Below are positions 32,164-41,206 of a DNA stretch of 64,000 nucleotides, one piece after another. This DNA is from Streptomyces sp. NBC_01231. GTDB lineage: Bacteria > Actinomycetota > Actinomycetes > Streptomycetales > Streptomycetaceae. Within the stretch, counting starts at the first letter, position 1. Every line of letters starts with the position of its first letter. Under the pieces are notes generated by a model. The model did no database searches, was not told where the DNA came from, and saw only the letters and a program-made list of their open reading frames with translations. The stretch covers positions 5,208,001-5,272,000 of the forward strand of contig CP108521.1 of NCBI GenBank assembly GCA_035999765.1, given 5' to 3'. The position numbers and the translations under genes are program-made.

Positions 32164-32877
32164 TCACTGCCCTTCGTCGCGGCGTGCGGCCTCCTCCTCG
32201 GCCTGCTTGGCCTGCACCTCGGGGTCGAGCACGGACTGCCCGCTACCGTCCACCGAGGTCAGGCGGTTCGCTTCGGGGACATCCGTCGCGGCGGGTGGCT
32301 CGACCAACCAGTCGGGGTTGGCCTGCTTGTCCCACCACTTCCAGGCGGCGAAGGCGCCGCCCGCGACGAGACCCGCAACAGCCAGCGCCTTGGCGAGCCG
32401 ACCTGCCTGCGCACGCCGCTCCTGCTTGCGAACCAGCTTCTGAATCTGCTTGGGCGAGACCTGACCGCGCAGGGCGGCCAGCGCCGCGGTGCTGCGCGCG
32501 GCCGCCTCGTCCCGAACGGGCCCGGCCGCGGCCACCGCCTGCCCGATCCTCGGCCGGGAGTAGTCGGCGGCCTGCTTGGCGGCCTTGCGGGTACGTGCGG
32601 CAGCCTCGTGGGCGGCCTGGTCGACCTTCGGCGGGACATGGGCGAGAGCCTGCGAGCGGGCCTGGTCCAGACGCGGCGCGAGATGGGCGCCGTATTGGAC
32701 GCGTGCCTGTTCGGCGGCCTGCGTCACCTTCGGCGCGAGCCGTACGCGTGCCTCGTGTGCGTAGTGCGCGGTCCTGTCCTTGGCCGTGTCGGCGTAGGGC
32801 GCCACCACTTCCGCGGCGTGCAGCACGCTGTCCTTCGCCGAGCCGGTCGCGGCGCGCACGCTGTCGATGCGGGTCAC
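32164..32877 (-). CDS. DUF5324 family protein
   Basis: 237 residues. It is highly charged and Ala-rich with repeated heptad-like segments (AKDRTAHYAHEARVRLAPKV, AAHEAAARTRKAAKQAADYSRPRIGQA), suggesting long amphipathic helices or a coiled coil. One membrane helix (LAKALAVAGLVAGGAFAAWKWW) is near 165-185 and a short acidic tail follows. This matches the Streptomyces DUF5324 pattern; function unknown. The GTG start has GAGGAGG upstream. Confidence 0.82.
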   Translation of the reverse strand: MTRIDSVRAATGSAKDSVLHAAEVVAPYADTAKDRTAHYAHEARVRLAPKVTQAAEQARVQYGAHLAPRLDQARSQALAHVPPKVDQAAHEAAARTRKAAKQAADYSRPRIGQAVAAAGPVRDEAAARSTAALAALRGQVSPKQIQKLVRKQERRAQAGRLAKALAVAGLVAGGAFAAWKWWDKQANPDWLVEPPAATDVPEANRLTSVDGSGQSVLDPEVQAKQAEEEAARRDEGQ

Positions 32878-33240
32878 GGGATCCTCCTCCTCGGTGGCGT
32901 ACGGTATTTCGACTTTCCACCCTTTTACGGATCATGCATGTTCGGACGAGCCGGGTCATGTGAGGGCGGGCATCCGGGTCATGACCCCCTGGCACCTGGC
33001 TATCTCCGATCAAGAACTCCTCAAGAGCCGATCACGTGTAATAGCGGATGAATACAGGGCAACACGAGCTTGTCGTCGACAATGCCACGGATCGCCGCCC
33101 TGCGCCCCCGGCCCGGAGCCACTCGACCGGATTTCTGTAAGCGAAACCGCAGAAGCCGGACGCACGGGCGGGTGCCAGGCGACGCACGACGCGAACCATG
33201 CAAGGATCGGTGGGCACAGGAAGACAACGGAAGGCAGATC
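32878..33240. promoter_or_regulatory. Divergent control region, DUF5324 gene and ppiA
   Basis: 363 bases between divergent genes, with a comparatively AT-rich patch near 32910-32940 (TTTTACGGATCATGCATG) that may hold promoter elements. No gene or repeat is evident. Confidence 0.35.
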
Positions 33241-33774
33241 GTGGCCGAGCAGCTCTACGCCACCCTGAAGACGAACCACGGCGACATCGAGGTCCGGCTT
33301 CTGCCGAACCACGCCCCGAAGACGGTCCGGAACTTCGTCGAGCTCGCCCAGGGCGAGCGCGAGTGGACTCACCCGGCCACCGGAGAGAAGTCCACCAAGA
33401 AGCTCTACGACGGCACGATCTTCCACCGCGTCATCAGCGGCTTCATGATCCAGGGCGGCGACCCGCTGGGTACCGGCATCGGCGGCCCGGGTTACGAGTT
33501 CGAGGACGAGTTCCACCCGGACCTCTCCTTCAACAAGCCCTACCTGCTGGCCATGGCCAACGCCGGCCCGGGCACCAACGGCTCGCAGTTCTTCATCACC
33601 GTCTCCCCGACGGCCTGGCTGAACCGCAAGCACACCATCTTCGGCGAGATCACCGACCCGGCCGGCCAGAAGGTCGTGGACGCCATCGCCGCCGTTGCGA
33701 CGACGCGTCCGAACGACCGCCCGGTCCAGGACGTCGTCATCGAGTCGGTCGTCGTCGAGACCCGCGAGGGCTGA
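33241..33774 (+). CDS. ppiA: Peptidyl-prolyl cis-trans isomerase, cyclophilin type
   Basis: 177 residues with the whole cyclophilin core: DIEVRLLPNHAPKTVRNFVELA, the active-site FHRVISGFMIQGGDP with its catalytic arginine, LAMANAGPGTNGSQFFIT and LNRKHTIFGEI. It is cytoplasmic with no signal peptide and catalyses proline isomerisation during protein folding. GTG 33241 follows GGAAGGCAG. A terminator lies 60 bases after the stop. Confidence 0.95.
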   Translation: MAEQLYATLKTNHGDIEVRLLPNHAPKTVRNFVELAQGEREWTHPATGEKSTKKLYDGTIFHRVISGFMIQGGDPLGTGIGGPGYEFEDEFHPDLSFNKPYLLAMANAGPGTNGSQFFITVSPTAWLNRKHTIFGEITDPAGQKVVDAIAAVATTRPNDRPVQDVVIESVVVETREG

Positions 33775-33833
33775 GACCACGGGAACCCGCGCGCAGGCCG
33801 CCTACCTCCCCGGCCTACGCGAAGGGAACCAAT

Positions 33834-33865
33834 CGCCCCGCTCATCCGTAAGGATGGGCGGGGCG
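33834..33865 (+). terminator. ppiA terminator
   Basis: 14-bp stem with one G-T pair (33834-33847 with 33852-33865) and a GTAA loop. It ends 32 bases before the rhomboid start. Confidence 0.8.
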
Positions 33866-33897
33866 GTGCATGTGCGTACGACGACTTAGGGGATGTC

Positions 33898-34785
33898 ATG
33901 GACCAGGCGGCAAGCAGTTCGCAGGGCGCGCAGAGCGTGCCCGGCTGCTACCGGCACCCGAACCGTGAGACCGGTATCCGATGCACTCGCTGCGAGCGTC
34001 CGATCTGCCCGGAGTGCATGGTCAGCGCCTCCGTCGGCTTCCAGTGTCCCGACTGCGTGCGCAACGGCTCCGGCACAGGGCAACCCTCGACGGCAAACCA
34101 GCCCCGCACCCTGGCCGGTGGCACGATCGCCGCCGACCCCCGCCTGTTCACCAAGATCCTGGTCGGCATCAACCTCGCGGTGTTCATCGCCGTCCAGGTC
34201 TCCCCGTCGCTGCTGAACGACCTGGTGCTCGTCGGCGCGTGGCCCCCAGCGCCGTTCGCCCCGACCATGGGTGTCGCCGACGGCGAGTGGTACCGACTGG
34301 TGACCTCGATGTTCACGCACCAGGAGTACTGGCACATCGGGTTCAACATGCTCAGCCTGTGGTGGCTCGGTGGTCCGCTGGAAGCGGCACTCGGCAGGGC
34401 CCGCTATCTCGCGGTCTACTTCATCTCGGGCCTCGCGGGCAGTGCCCTCGCCTATCTGCTCGCGTCCCCCAGCACGGCCACGCTCGGTGCCTCCGGTGCC
34501 ATCTTCGGCCTCTTCGGCGCCACCGCCGTCCTCGTGCGGCGGCGCAACTACGACATGCGGCCGATCATCGCCCTGCTGGTGATCAACCTGATCTTCACCT
34601 TCAACCCTGGCTTCAACATCTCCTGGCAGGCCCACATCGGTGGCCTCGTCGCCGGCGTCATCACGGGCTACGCCATGATCAACACCCCGCGAGAACGCCG
34701 TGCTCTGGTCCAGTACGGCACCTGCGCCCTGGTCCTGGCCGTGATCGTGATCATGACCGTGCTGAGGTCCGCCCAGCTCACCTGA
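33898..34785 (+). CDS. Rhomboid family intramembrane serine protease with N-terminal zinc-binding motif
   Basis: 295 residues. The N-terminus has a cysteine/histidine-rich B-box-like motif (CYRHPNRETGIRCTRCERPICPECM...CPDC, about 17-60). Six membrane helices follow with the rhomboid dyad: catalytic Ser199 in GASGAIFGLF and His246 in AHIGGLVAG; HxxFNMLSLW is the L1-loop/helix 2 motif. It cleaves membrane proteins within the bilayer; the substrate is unknown. ATG 33898 with AGGGG upstream. Confidence 0.93.
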   Translation: MDQAASSSQGAQSVPGCYRHPNRETGIRCTRCERPICPECMVSASVGFQCPDCVRNGSGTGQPSTANQPRTLAGGTIAADPRLFTKILVGINLAVFIAVQVSPSLLNDLVLVGAWPPAPFAPTMGVADGEWYRLVTSMFTHQEYWHIGFNMLSLWWLGGPLEAALGRARYLAVYFISGLAGSALAYLLASPSTATLGASGAIFGLFGATAVLVRRRNYDMRPIIALLVINLIFTFNPGFNISWQAHIGGLVAGVITGYAMINTPRERRALVQYGTCALVLAVIVIMTVLRSAQLT

Positions 34786-35064
34786 GCCGACAGTCCGGGC
34801 AGGTGAGCGGCCGGTTGTCCACAGTCAGTGGCGGATCTTGTGCATACCGTGCGGGAACACGTGTGCCTGCTGTGGTGTACCTGCGTTTCCGCAGGTCAGG
34901 CAAGGCTGAACGGGCTTTCGATTGCCAGTCAGTCAGTCACACCGGCGTCAACACCCGAGGAGTTATCCACAGATCGTCTTTTCTTTTCCCCACCGTGTGG
35001 ACAGGGGCTGTGGATAACTCAGTGGATAGCCCTGGGCAGAGGTACGTTCACCTGCCCGTGGCCG
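34786..35064. other. Intergenic DnaA-box cluster between rhomboid gene and crgA
   Basis: 279 bases between two convergent genes. It contains a perfect TTGTCCACA at 34815-34823, TTATCCACA at 34963-34971, TGTGGACAG at 34996-35004 and TGTGGATAA at 35009-35017. The last two are on the minus strand; the second and fourth match the E. coli R1-type box on opposite strands. No gene or terminator hairpin is evident. The density is like that of oriC, but the site is about 19 kb away. Confidence 0.7.
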
Positions 35065-35319
35065 CTACTTCCACTGCGTCGAGACGCCGAATCCCGCGGC
35101 GATGAACCCGAAGCCCACCACGATGTTCCAGTTGCCCAGCTGGTCGACGGGCAGCGACCCGTCGGTCACGTAGAAGACGACGATCCAGGCCAGGCCGATG
35201 AGGAACATGGCCAGCATCACCGGCGCCACCCAGGCCCGGTTGGTCAGCTTGATGGCGGTCGCCTGCTTCGCCGGCGGCGGCGTGTAGTCGGCCTTCTTGC
35301 GGATACGTGACTTCGGCAC
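35065..35319 (-). CDS. crgA: Cell division inhibitor CrgA
   Basis: 84 residues from GTG 35319. It begins [15 protein letters not shown], has two membrane helices ([22 protein letters not shown] and [21 protein letters not shown]) separated by a short loop, and ends STQWK, as CrgA does. CrgA coordinates growth and septation in reproductive hyphae and influences FtsZ rings in Streptomyces. Divergent from the DUF881 gene. Confidence 0.96.
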   Translation of the reverse strand: MPKSRIRKKADYTPPPAKQATAIKLTNRAWVAPVMLAMFLIGLAWIVVFYVTDGSLPVDQLGNWNIVVGFGFIAAGFGVSTQWK

Positions 35320-35460
35320 GAGGGTCTCTCCTGTCGATGCGCTGCGTGGCCGCGCAGGGTGCGGGGCTGGCTCCGAGGCAGCGTACAAGGGGACACTGGG
35401 TGCTCCCCCGGGCGTCCGTTAGCGTAGTGCTTCCGCGGTGCCGAAGGAGATAAGGGTACG

Positions 35461-36240
35461 TTGAGCAATTCTGCCGACTTCCCCGGGACGGGATCCAGTC
35501 CTGCCCGCCGACGAGGTTTCCGGCCGGTGCGAGTGCTCACGGCGGGCGTCTTCGCTCTCGCCGGGCTCATTTTCTTCACCAGTTTCAACACGGCCAAGGG
35601 CACCAACATCCGGACGGACACGTCCTTGCTGAAGCTGTCGGACCTCATCCATGAGCGCAGCGGCAAGAACGGCCAGCTCGACGAGTCGAACGCGGCCCTG
35701 CGTAACGACATCGAGTCACTCGCCGAGCGGGACGACGGCAGCACCAAGGCCGAGGACGACAGGCTGTCCGCCCTCGAGAAGAACGCGGGCACCCAGAAAC
35801 TCACGGGCAAGGCGATCTCGGTCACCCTCAACGACGCCCCGCCGGACGCCACCGCCAAGCTCCCCGGCTATCCCGAGCCGCAGCCCGACTATCTGGTCAT
35901 CCACCAGCAGGACCTCCAGGCAGTGGTCAACGCCTTGTGGCAGGGCGGCGCTCAGGGCATCAAGGTCATGGACCAACGGCTGATCTCCACCAGCGCGGTG
36001 CGCTGTGTGGGCAACACCCTGATCCTCCAGGGTCGCGTCTACTCGCCGCCGTACAAGATCACGGCGGTCGGTGACCCGGAGAAGCTGCAGAGGGCGCTCA
36101 CGGCGTCAGCGGCGATCCAGAACTACATGGTGTACGTCAACGTGTACGGGCTCGGATGGAAAGTCGAGGAGGACGGGCGGGTGACTCTGCCCGGCTACTC
36201 GGGCACAGTGGATCTGCAGTACGCGAAGCCTGTGGAGTAG
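35461..36240 (+). CDS. DUF881 family membrane-anchored protein
   Basis: 259 residues. One N-terminal membrane helix (VLTAGVFALAGLIFFTSFNTAKG) is followed by a coiled-coil segment (about 60-110) and the DUF881 domain: AISVTLNDAP, YLVIHQQDLQAVVNALWQGGAQGIKVMDQRL, TLILQGRVYSPPYKITAVGD. The TTG start at 35461 is supported by GAAGGAGATAAGGG upstream. DUF881 proteins neighbour crgA and sortase genes in actinobacteria and are YlxW-like in Gram-positives; function unknown, probably linked to the cell envelope. Confidence 0.88.
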   Translation: MSNSADFPGTGSSPARRRGFRPVRVLTAGVFALAGLIFFTSFNTAKGTNIRTDTSLLKLSDLIHERSGKNGQLDESNAALRNDIESLAERDDGSTKAEDDRLSALEKNAGTQKLTGKAISVTLNDAPPDATAKLPGYPEPQPDYLVIHQQDLQAVVNALWQGGAQGIKVMDQRLISTSAVRCVGNTLILQGRVYSPPYKITAVGDPEKLQRALTASAAIQNYMVYVNVYGLGWKVEEDGRVTLPGYSGTVDLQYAKPVE

Positions 36241-36255
36241 CCGCCGGGGGGCTCT

Positions 36256-37008
36256 GTGTCGGTGCGGGTGATCGTCAGGACTTTCAGCGAGCTCTGTATC
36301 ACCCTGGGTGCACTGATCGTGTTGTTCGTCGGCTATGTACTGTTCTGGACCGGCGTGAAGGCCGACCATGTCATGGACGACCAGATCGACGAGCTGCAGG
36401 AGCAGTGGGCGCGGGGCAGTGTGCGCCCCACATCGACGACCCCGCCTGACACGGCCACCCCGGACCCCACGACGGCCACCCCCGGAGCGCCCGATGGGGT
36501 CGGCGCTGCCGAGCCCCCGGCGCCGCCGACGTCGTACAAGGGCGGGAAGCCCTTCGCGATCATGTACATCCCGCGGCTTGGTTTCACGTGGAACAAGCCG
36601 GTCCTGGAGAACACCGCCACCAGCACCCTGAAGAAGGGGCTCGGTCACTACGCGAACACGGCGCGGCTGGGGCAGAAGGGCAACTTCGCGGTCGCCGGCC
36701 ATCGGCGTACGTACGGCGATCCCTTCAAGGACTTCCCCGAGCTGCGCCGCGGGGACGCGGTGGTGCTGACGGACGGTTCGACCTGGTTCACGTATCGGAT
36801 CGACAAAGGGCCTTACAAAACCGTGCCCTCGGACATCGAGGTGATCGACCCTGTGCCACGTAAGTCGGGGTATACGCGTTCGGGCCGCTACCTCACACTG
36901 ACCACGTGTGATCCGGAGTGGGGGCACAGCCATCGGCTGATCGTCTGGGCGCATCTGGACTCCACACAGCCTGTGGAGGCCGGGAAACCTCAGGCTCTAC
37001 GCCGTTAG
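36256..37008 (+). CDS. Class E sortase (first of three)
   Basis: 250 residues. An N-terminal membrane helix (TLGALIVLFVGYVLFWTGV) is followed by a Thr/Pro-rich linker (about 60-95) and a sortase domain. Catalytic residues seen: His149 in AGHRRT, Cys218 in LTTC and Arg227 in HRLIVWA. Class E sortases of Streptomyces anchor proteins, such as chaplins, through LAXTG signals. It follows the DUF881 gene by 15 bases. A one-mismatch parS-like sequence lies in its coding region. GTG start at 36256 with only a G-rich upstream stretch as ribosome site. Confidence 0.93.
   Translation: MSVRVIVRTFSELCITLGALIVLFVGYVLFWTGVKADHVMDDQIDELQEQWARGSVRPTSTTPPDTATPDPTTATPGAPDGVGAAEPPAPPTSYKGGKPFAIMYIPRLGFTWNKPVLENTATSTLKKGLGHYANTARLGQKGNFAVAGHRRTYGDPFKDFPELRRGDAVVLTDGSTWFTYRIDKGPYKTVPSDIEVIDPVPRKSGYTRSGRYLTLTTCDPEWGHSHRLIVWAHLDSTQPVEAGKPQALRR
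36581..36594. other. parS-like sequence inside the first sortase gene
   Basis: GTTTCACGTGGAAC differs from the parS palindrome at one position in the right half. It is read in a frame giving FTWNK, so unlike the other coding-region sites it does not produce VSRET. Confidence 0.45.
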
Positions 37009-37060
37009 TCTGGTGCGGTACGGCGTGAGTCTGGTGCCGTGGCGCGACGGAAGGGACGGC

Positions 37061-37222
37061 ATGTACGGCTGGATCTGGCGGCATCTGCCGGGGAACGCAT
37101 GGGTGAGGGCGTTGATCTCACTCGTGCTGGTCGTGGTCGTGGTCTACGTCCTGTTCCAGTACGTCTTTCCGTGGGCGGAACCGCTGCTTCCCTTCAACGA
37201 TGTGACGGTGGACAACCAGTGA
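37061..37222 (+). CDS. Small single-pass membrane protein
   Basis: 53 residues from ATG 37061 with GGAAGGGACGG upstream: MYGWIWRHLPGNAWVR, then the helix ALISLVLVVVVVYVLFQYVFPW and a short acidic tail ending DVTVDNQ. The stop overlaps the pabA/trpG start (GTGA). It sits between a sortase gene and pabA in a compact run of co-directional genes. I do not know its function. Confidence 0.75.
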   Translation: MYGWIWRHLPGNAWVRALISLVLVVVVVYVLFQYVFPWAEPLLPFNDVTVDNQ

Positions 37223-37853
37223 CTGCGCGGATTCTCGTCGTCGACAACTACGACAGCTTCGTCTTCAACCTGGTCCAGTACCTGTACCAGCTCGGCGCCG
37301 AATGCGAGGTGCTGCGCAACGACGAGGTGTCAACGGCGCACGCCCAGGACGGCTTCGACGGTGTTCTGCTGTCGCCGGGCCCCGGCACTCCTGAGGAGGC
37401 CGGCGTCTGCGTCGAGATGGTGCGGCACTGCGCCACCACCGGCGTCCCCGTCTTCGGCGTCTGCCTCGGCATGCAGTCGATGCAGGTGGCGTACGGCGGT
37501 GTGGTGGACCGCGCCCCGGAGCTGTTGCACGGCAAGACCTCTCTGGTCGAGCATGAGGGCCGAGGCGTCTTCGCCGGCCTGCCCACGCCCTTCACGGCGA
37601 CCCGCTACCACTCCCTCGCCGCCGAGCCCGCGACCGTCCCTGCGGAGCTTGAGATCACCGCTCGCACGCACGACGGCATCATCATGGGCCTGCGCCACCG
37701 GGAACTGGCCGTCGAGGGCGTGCAGTTCCACCCCGAGTCGGTGTTGACGGAGCATGGCCACCAGATGCTGGCCAACTGGCTGCTGGAGTGCGGCGACCAG
37801 GGTGCGGTGGCGAGGTCGGTGGGGCTCGCCCCGGTGGTGGGCAGGGCCACGGC

Positions 37854-37857
<4 letters not shown>
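37219..37857 (+). CDS. pabA: Glutamine amidotransferase, PabA/TrpG type
   Basis: 212 residues with the class I amidotransferase triad: Cys in FGVCLGMQ, and His-x-Glu in VQFHPES. It begins ILVVDNYDSFVFNLVQYL, the typical anthranilate/aminodeoxychorismate synthase component II start. It supplies ammonia from glutamine to a chorismate-using partner. No component I gene is in the window, so folate versus tryptophan cannot be settled. Overlaps both neighbours by four bases (GTGA each time), embedded between two sortase genes. Confidence 0.9.
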
Positions 37858-38990
<1,133 letters not shown>

Positions 38991-38996
38991 GGGCAG

Positions 38997-39761
38997 ATGA
39001 ACGTGGCAGCGACCACCGACGACACCGAGCACGATGAGCACACCGGCGCGGACGCGCCCGCGCCTCCCGAGGCGCGTCGCCGCCCCGGCCGTATCGCCAT
39101 GGCGGTCAGTGTCTTCGGCGAGCTCCTGATCACGGCCGGCCTGGTCCTCGGCCTGTTCGTCGTCTACTCCCTGTGGTGGACCAACGTCGTCGCCGACCGC
39201 AAGGCGGACCGCCAGGGCGACAAGGTCCGTGACAACTGGGCGGCCCAGAAGGACACCGGGCCCGGTGCGCTGAACACCAAGGAGGGCATCGGCTTCCTCC
39301 ACGTGCCCGCGATGAAGAACGGCGAGGTCCTGGTCGAGAAGGGCACCTCGGCGAAGATCCTGAACGACGGTGTCGCCGGCTACTACACCGACCCGGTCAA
39401 GTCAGCGCTCCCGACCACAGGCAAGAACGGCAACTTCTCGCTCGCCGCCCACCGCGACGGCCACGGCGCGAAGTTCCACAACATCGACAAGGTGAAGAAG
39501 GGCGACCCGATCGTCTTCGAGACGAAGACGAAGTGGTACGTCTACAAGGTCTTCGCGGTCCTTCCCGAGACCTCGAAGTACAACGTCAAGGTCCTGTCGA
39601 AGATCCCCAAGGAGTCCGGCAAGAAGAAGGCGGGCCACTACATCACCCTGACCACGTGCACGCCGGTGTTCACCTCCCGGTACCGGTACGTGGTGTGGGG
39701 CGAACTGGAGCGGGTGGACAAGGTGGACAGCGAGCGGACGCCGCCGAAGGAACTGGAGTGA
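38997..39761 (+). CDS. Class E sortase (third of three)
   Basis: 254 residues. A charged N-terminus, a membrane helix (VSVFGELLITAGLVLGLFVVYSLWW) and a sortase domain with His152 (AAHRDG), Cys221 (TLTTC) and Arg230 (RYRYVVWG). It starts six bases after the previous sortase gene, at ATG 38997. A strong terminator follows. The shared FGEL/GEVF-ITxG helix and WWTNV motif show it is a paralogue of the second sortase. Confidence 0.93.
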   Translation: MNVAATTDDTEHDEHTGADAPAPPEARRRPGRIAMAVSVFGELLITAGLVLGLFVVYSLWWTNVVADRKADRQGDKVRDNWAAQKDTGPGALNTKEGIGFLHVPAMKNGEVLVEKGTSAKILNDGVAGYYTDPVKSALPTTGKNGNFSLAAHRDGHGAKFHNIDKVKKGDPIVFETKTKWYVYKVFAVLPETSKYNVKVLSKIPKESGKKKAGHYITLTTCTPVFTSRYRYVVWGELERVDKVDSERTPPKELE

Positions 39762-39798
39762 CAGACCCCCTCGTGGAGGTCAGTCGCCTAGCATGGTG

Positions 39799-39839
39799 AA
39801 GGCCCGAAGCCGCAACTATCTCTTGCGGCTTCGGGCCTT
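39799..39839. terminator. Terminator between sortase cluster and nuclease gene
   Basis: Perfect 17-bp stem (39799-39815 with 39823-39839) and a 7-base loop, 37 bases after the third sortase. It can serve both convergent genes. Confidence 0.92.
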
Positions 39840-39850
39840 GCTGTCTTTGC

Positions 39851-40891
39851 CTAGCGGAGTGCCTTGAGACGCACTCCGGCGCTCCACTCCTCCAGCTCGT
39901 CGCGGTTCACCGTGATGACTCCGGTCAGGTCTGCGATGACTTGTGCTTCGCTGCTGAAGGTGCTGGTGGCGACGAACAGGGCGATGTCCATACGGCCGAT
40001 GGCTCGCGCGGCCCCGGCGAACTTCTGCATGTCGGCGCTCGGAACGGACCAGCGGCCGGCCCGGTTCTTGCACTGGACGGCGATGGTTCGTCCGTCGGTC
40101 GTGCGTGCGGTGATGTCGATGCCCCGGTCGGTGCGGGCCTGCGGTACGACGACCTCCGTACAACCGTCCCGGCGCAGCAGATCAGCGACGTGCTGCTCGA
40201 ACGCCTTCCACGTCATGGCCTTGGTGGAGGCCCTGATCTGGTCCGTCGGTGCTTCTCCTTCCAGGCTGCTGATCCGCCGGTGGTGCCAACAGAGTTTGCG
40301 TTCGACGTTCTCGATGTCCTGGCGGAGCTCGATGAGTTCGCGGCGGTGTTCGCCTGACGTTTCGATCATGGCGTTGAACATGGGGACGATGGTCTCGCCG
40401 AGGATGTGGGTGATGCGCTGGTCGATGCGGTCGTCGAGGGAGACGGTTTCCATTGGGACGGGGTTTTCCACAGGCTGTGTGCGCGCCAGGTACTCCATGT
40501 CAAGGAGGTACCGGCGTACCTGACGGGCGACTTCGCTGTCGCGGAGGAGCATGGCGATGTTGAGGACAGCACGCCGGGAGTAGATGGTGAGACTCCGGCG
40601 GGCTTGTGGACAACTGCCCAGCGAGAGTGACACGTTGTCACTCTCGAATTTTCGCAGGTCAGCGCCTCGAAGAACAGTCATGCCGTTGACGTCCAGCTCT
40701 TCGCGGTGGCGTTTTGCGAGCTGCCGGACGACTTCGATGGTGACGTCGAAGTACGCCGCCACCATCGCCGTAGTCACATGCATCCCGTCCGGCAGCAGCG
40801 ACAGCGCCTTGACTCTGTCGAGGACGTCTGTGCGCTCCAGCACGCTGCCGCGCAGACTCTTCGATTCCAGCAGCGCCGATTCGTTGATCAT
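39851..40891 (-). CDS. Antirepressor-like DNA-binding domain fused to Mrr-type restriction endonuclease domain
   Basis: 346 residues from ATG 40891 with GGAAGGGCAG upstream. The N-terminal part (about 35-130: VAAYFDVTIEVVRQLAKRH, MTVLRGADLRKF, LTIYSRRAVLNIAMLLRDSEVARQVRRYLLD) resembles phage antirepressor/ORF6N-Bro type DNA-binding domains. A helical middle contains a likely coiled coil (RRELIELRQDIENVERKL). The C-terminal part is an Mrr-like nuclease: AFEQHVADLLRRDG, Asp259 in DRGIDI, Gln273-Cys-Lys275 in VQCKN, that is D...QxK. It is a probable DNA-cleaving or DNA-modification-sensing protein. It stands alone between sortase and pknB genes that are normally adjacent in Streptomyces as I remember them, and no methyltransferase is nearby. 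Confidence 0.75.
   Translation of the reverse strand: MINESALLESKSLRGSVLERTDVLDRVKALSLLPDGMHVTTAMVAAYFDVTIEVVRQLAKRHREELDVNGMTVLRGADLRKFESDNVSLSLGSCPQARRSLTIYSRRAVLNIAMLLRDSEVARQVRRYLLDMEYLARTQPVENPVPMETVSLDDRIDQRITHILGETIVPMFNAMIETSGEHRRELIELRQDIENVERKLCWHHRRISSLEGEAPTDQIRASTKAMTWKAFEQHVADLLRRDGCTEVVVPQARTDRGIDITARTTDGRTIAVQCKNRAGRWSVPSADMQKFAGAARAIGRMDIALFVATSTFSSEAQVIADLTGVITVNRDELEEWSAGVRLKALR
40606..40614 (-). other. Perfect DnaA box inside the nuclease gene
   Basis: TGTGGACAA, the reverse complement of TTGTCCACA. A related TTTTCCACA lies at 40464-40472 in the same gene. It may be chance. Confidence 0.4.
40622..40646. repeat. Perfect inverted repeat inside the nuclease gene
   Basis: 11-bp arms (40622-40632 with 40636-40646) separated by CGT, in the coding region for the N-terminal DNA-binding domain (residues near ESDNVSLSL). 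Confidence 0.85.
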
Positions 40892-41206
40892 GTTCTGCCC
40901 TTCCGCTCGTGGCGTGGCCGTGCGGCCAGGGCAGAGCTCCGACACCCCACCCCATCCGATCAACGAGTCGTCACATATGAAGACACGATCGATACGCGTA
41001 CACCTATACGGCGGAGTGAGTGAGACGTTCCGGCGAAGGTCGGCGGTGCTCCAGTTGCCTCCGTAGACGTAGACGTTCTGGGGGTGGGGGGCTGGGGGTC
41101 CCGGGGCCCGGCCCACCGGGCCGTGGACGCGTCAGAGCCCCGGCACTCTGATCCGAGTGACGGGGCTCTGACGTACGGGAGGGCTGTCAGTCCTCCCTGT
41201 GGGCCG
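40892..41206 (-). promoter_or_regulatory. Control region of the nuclease gene and end of the pknB operon
   Basis: 315 bases between pknB and the nuclease gene, both on the minus strand. The left part is less GC-rich (around 40965-41020, with GATCGATACGCGT and CACATATG) and is the likely promoter for the nuclease gene. The right part holds the pknB terminator. Confidence 0.45.
41130..41173 (-). terminator. pknB operon terminator
   Basis: Perfect 13-bp outer stem (41130-41142 with 41161-41173) plus an inner 5-bp stem CACTC/GAGTG, 34 bases after the pknB stop. Confidence 0.85.
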
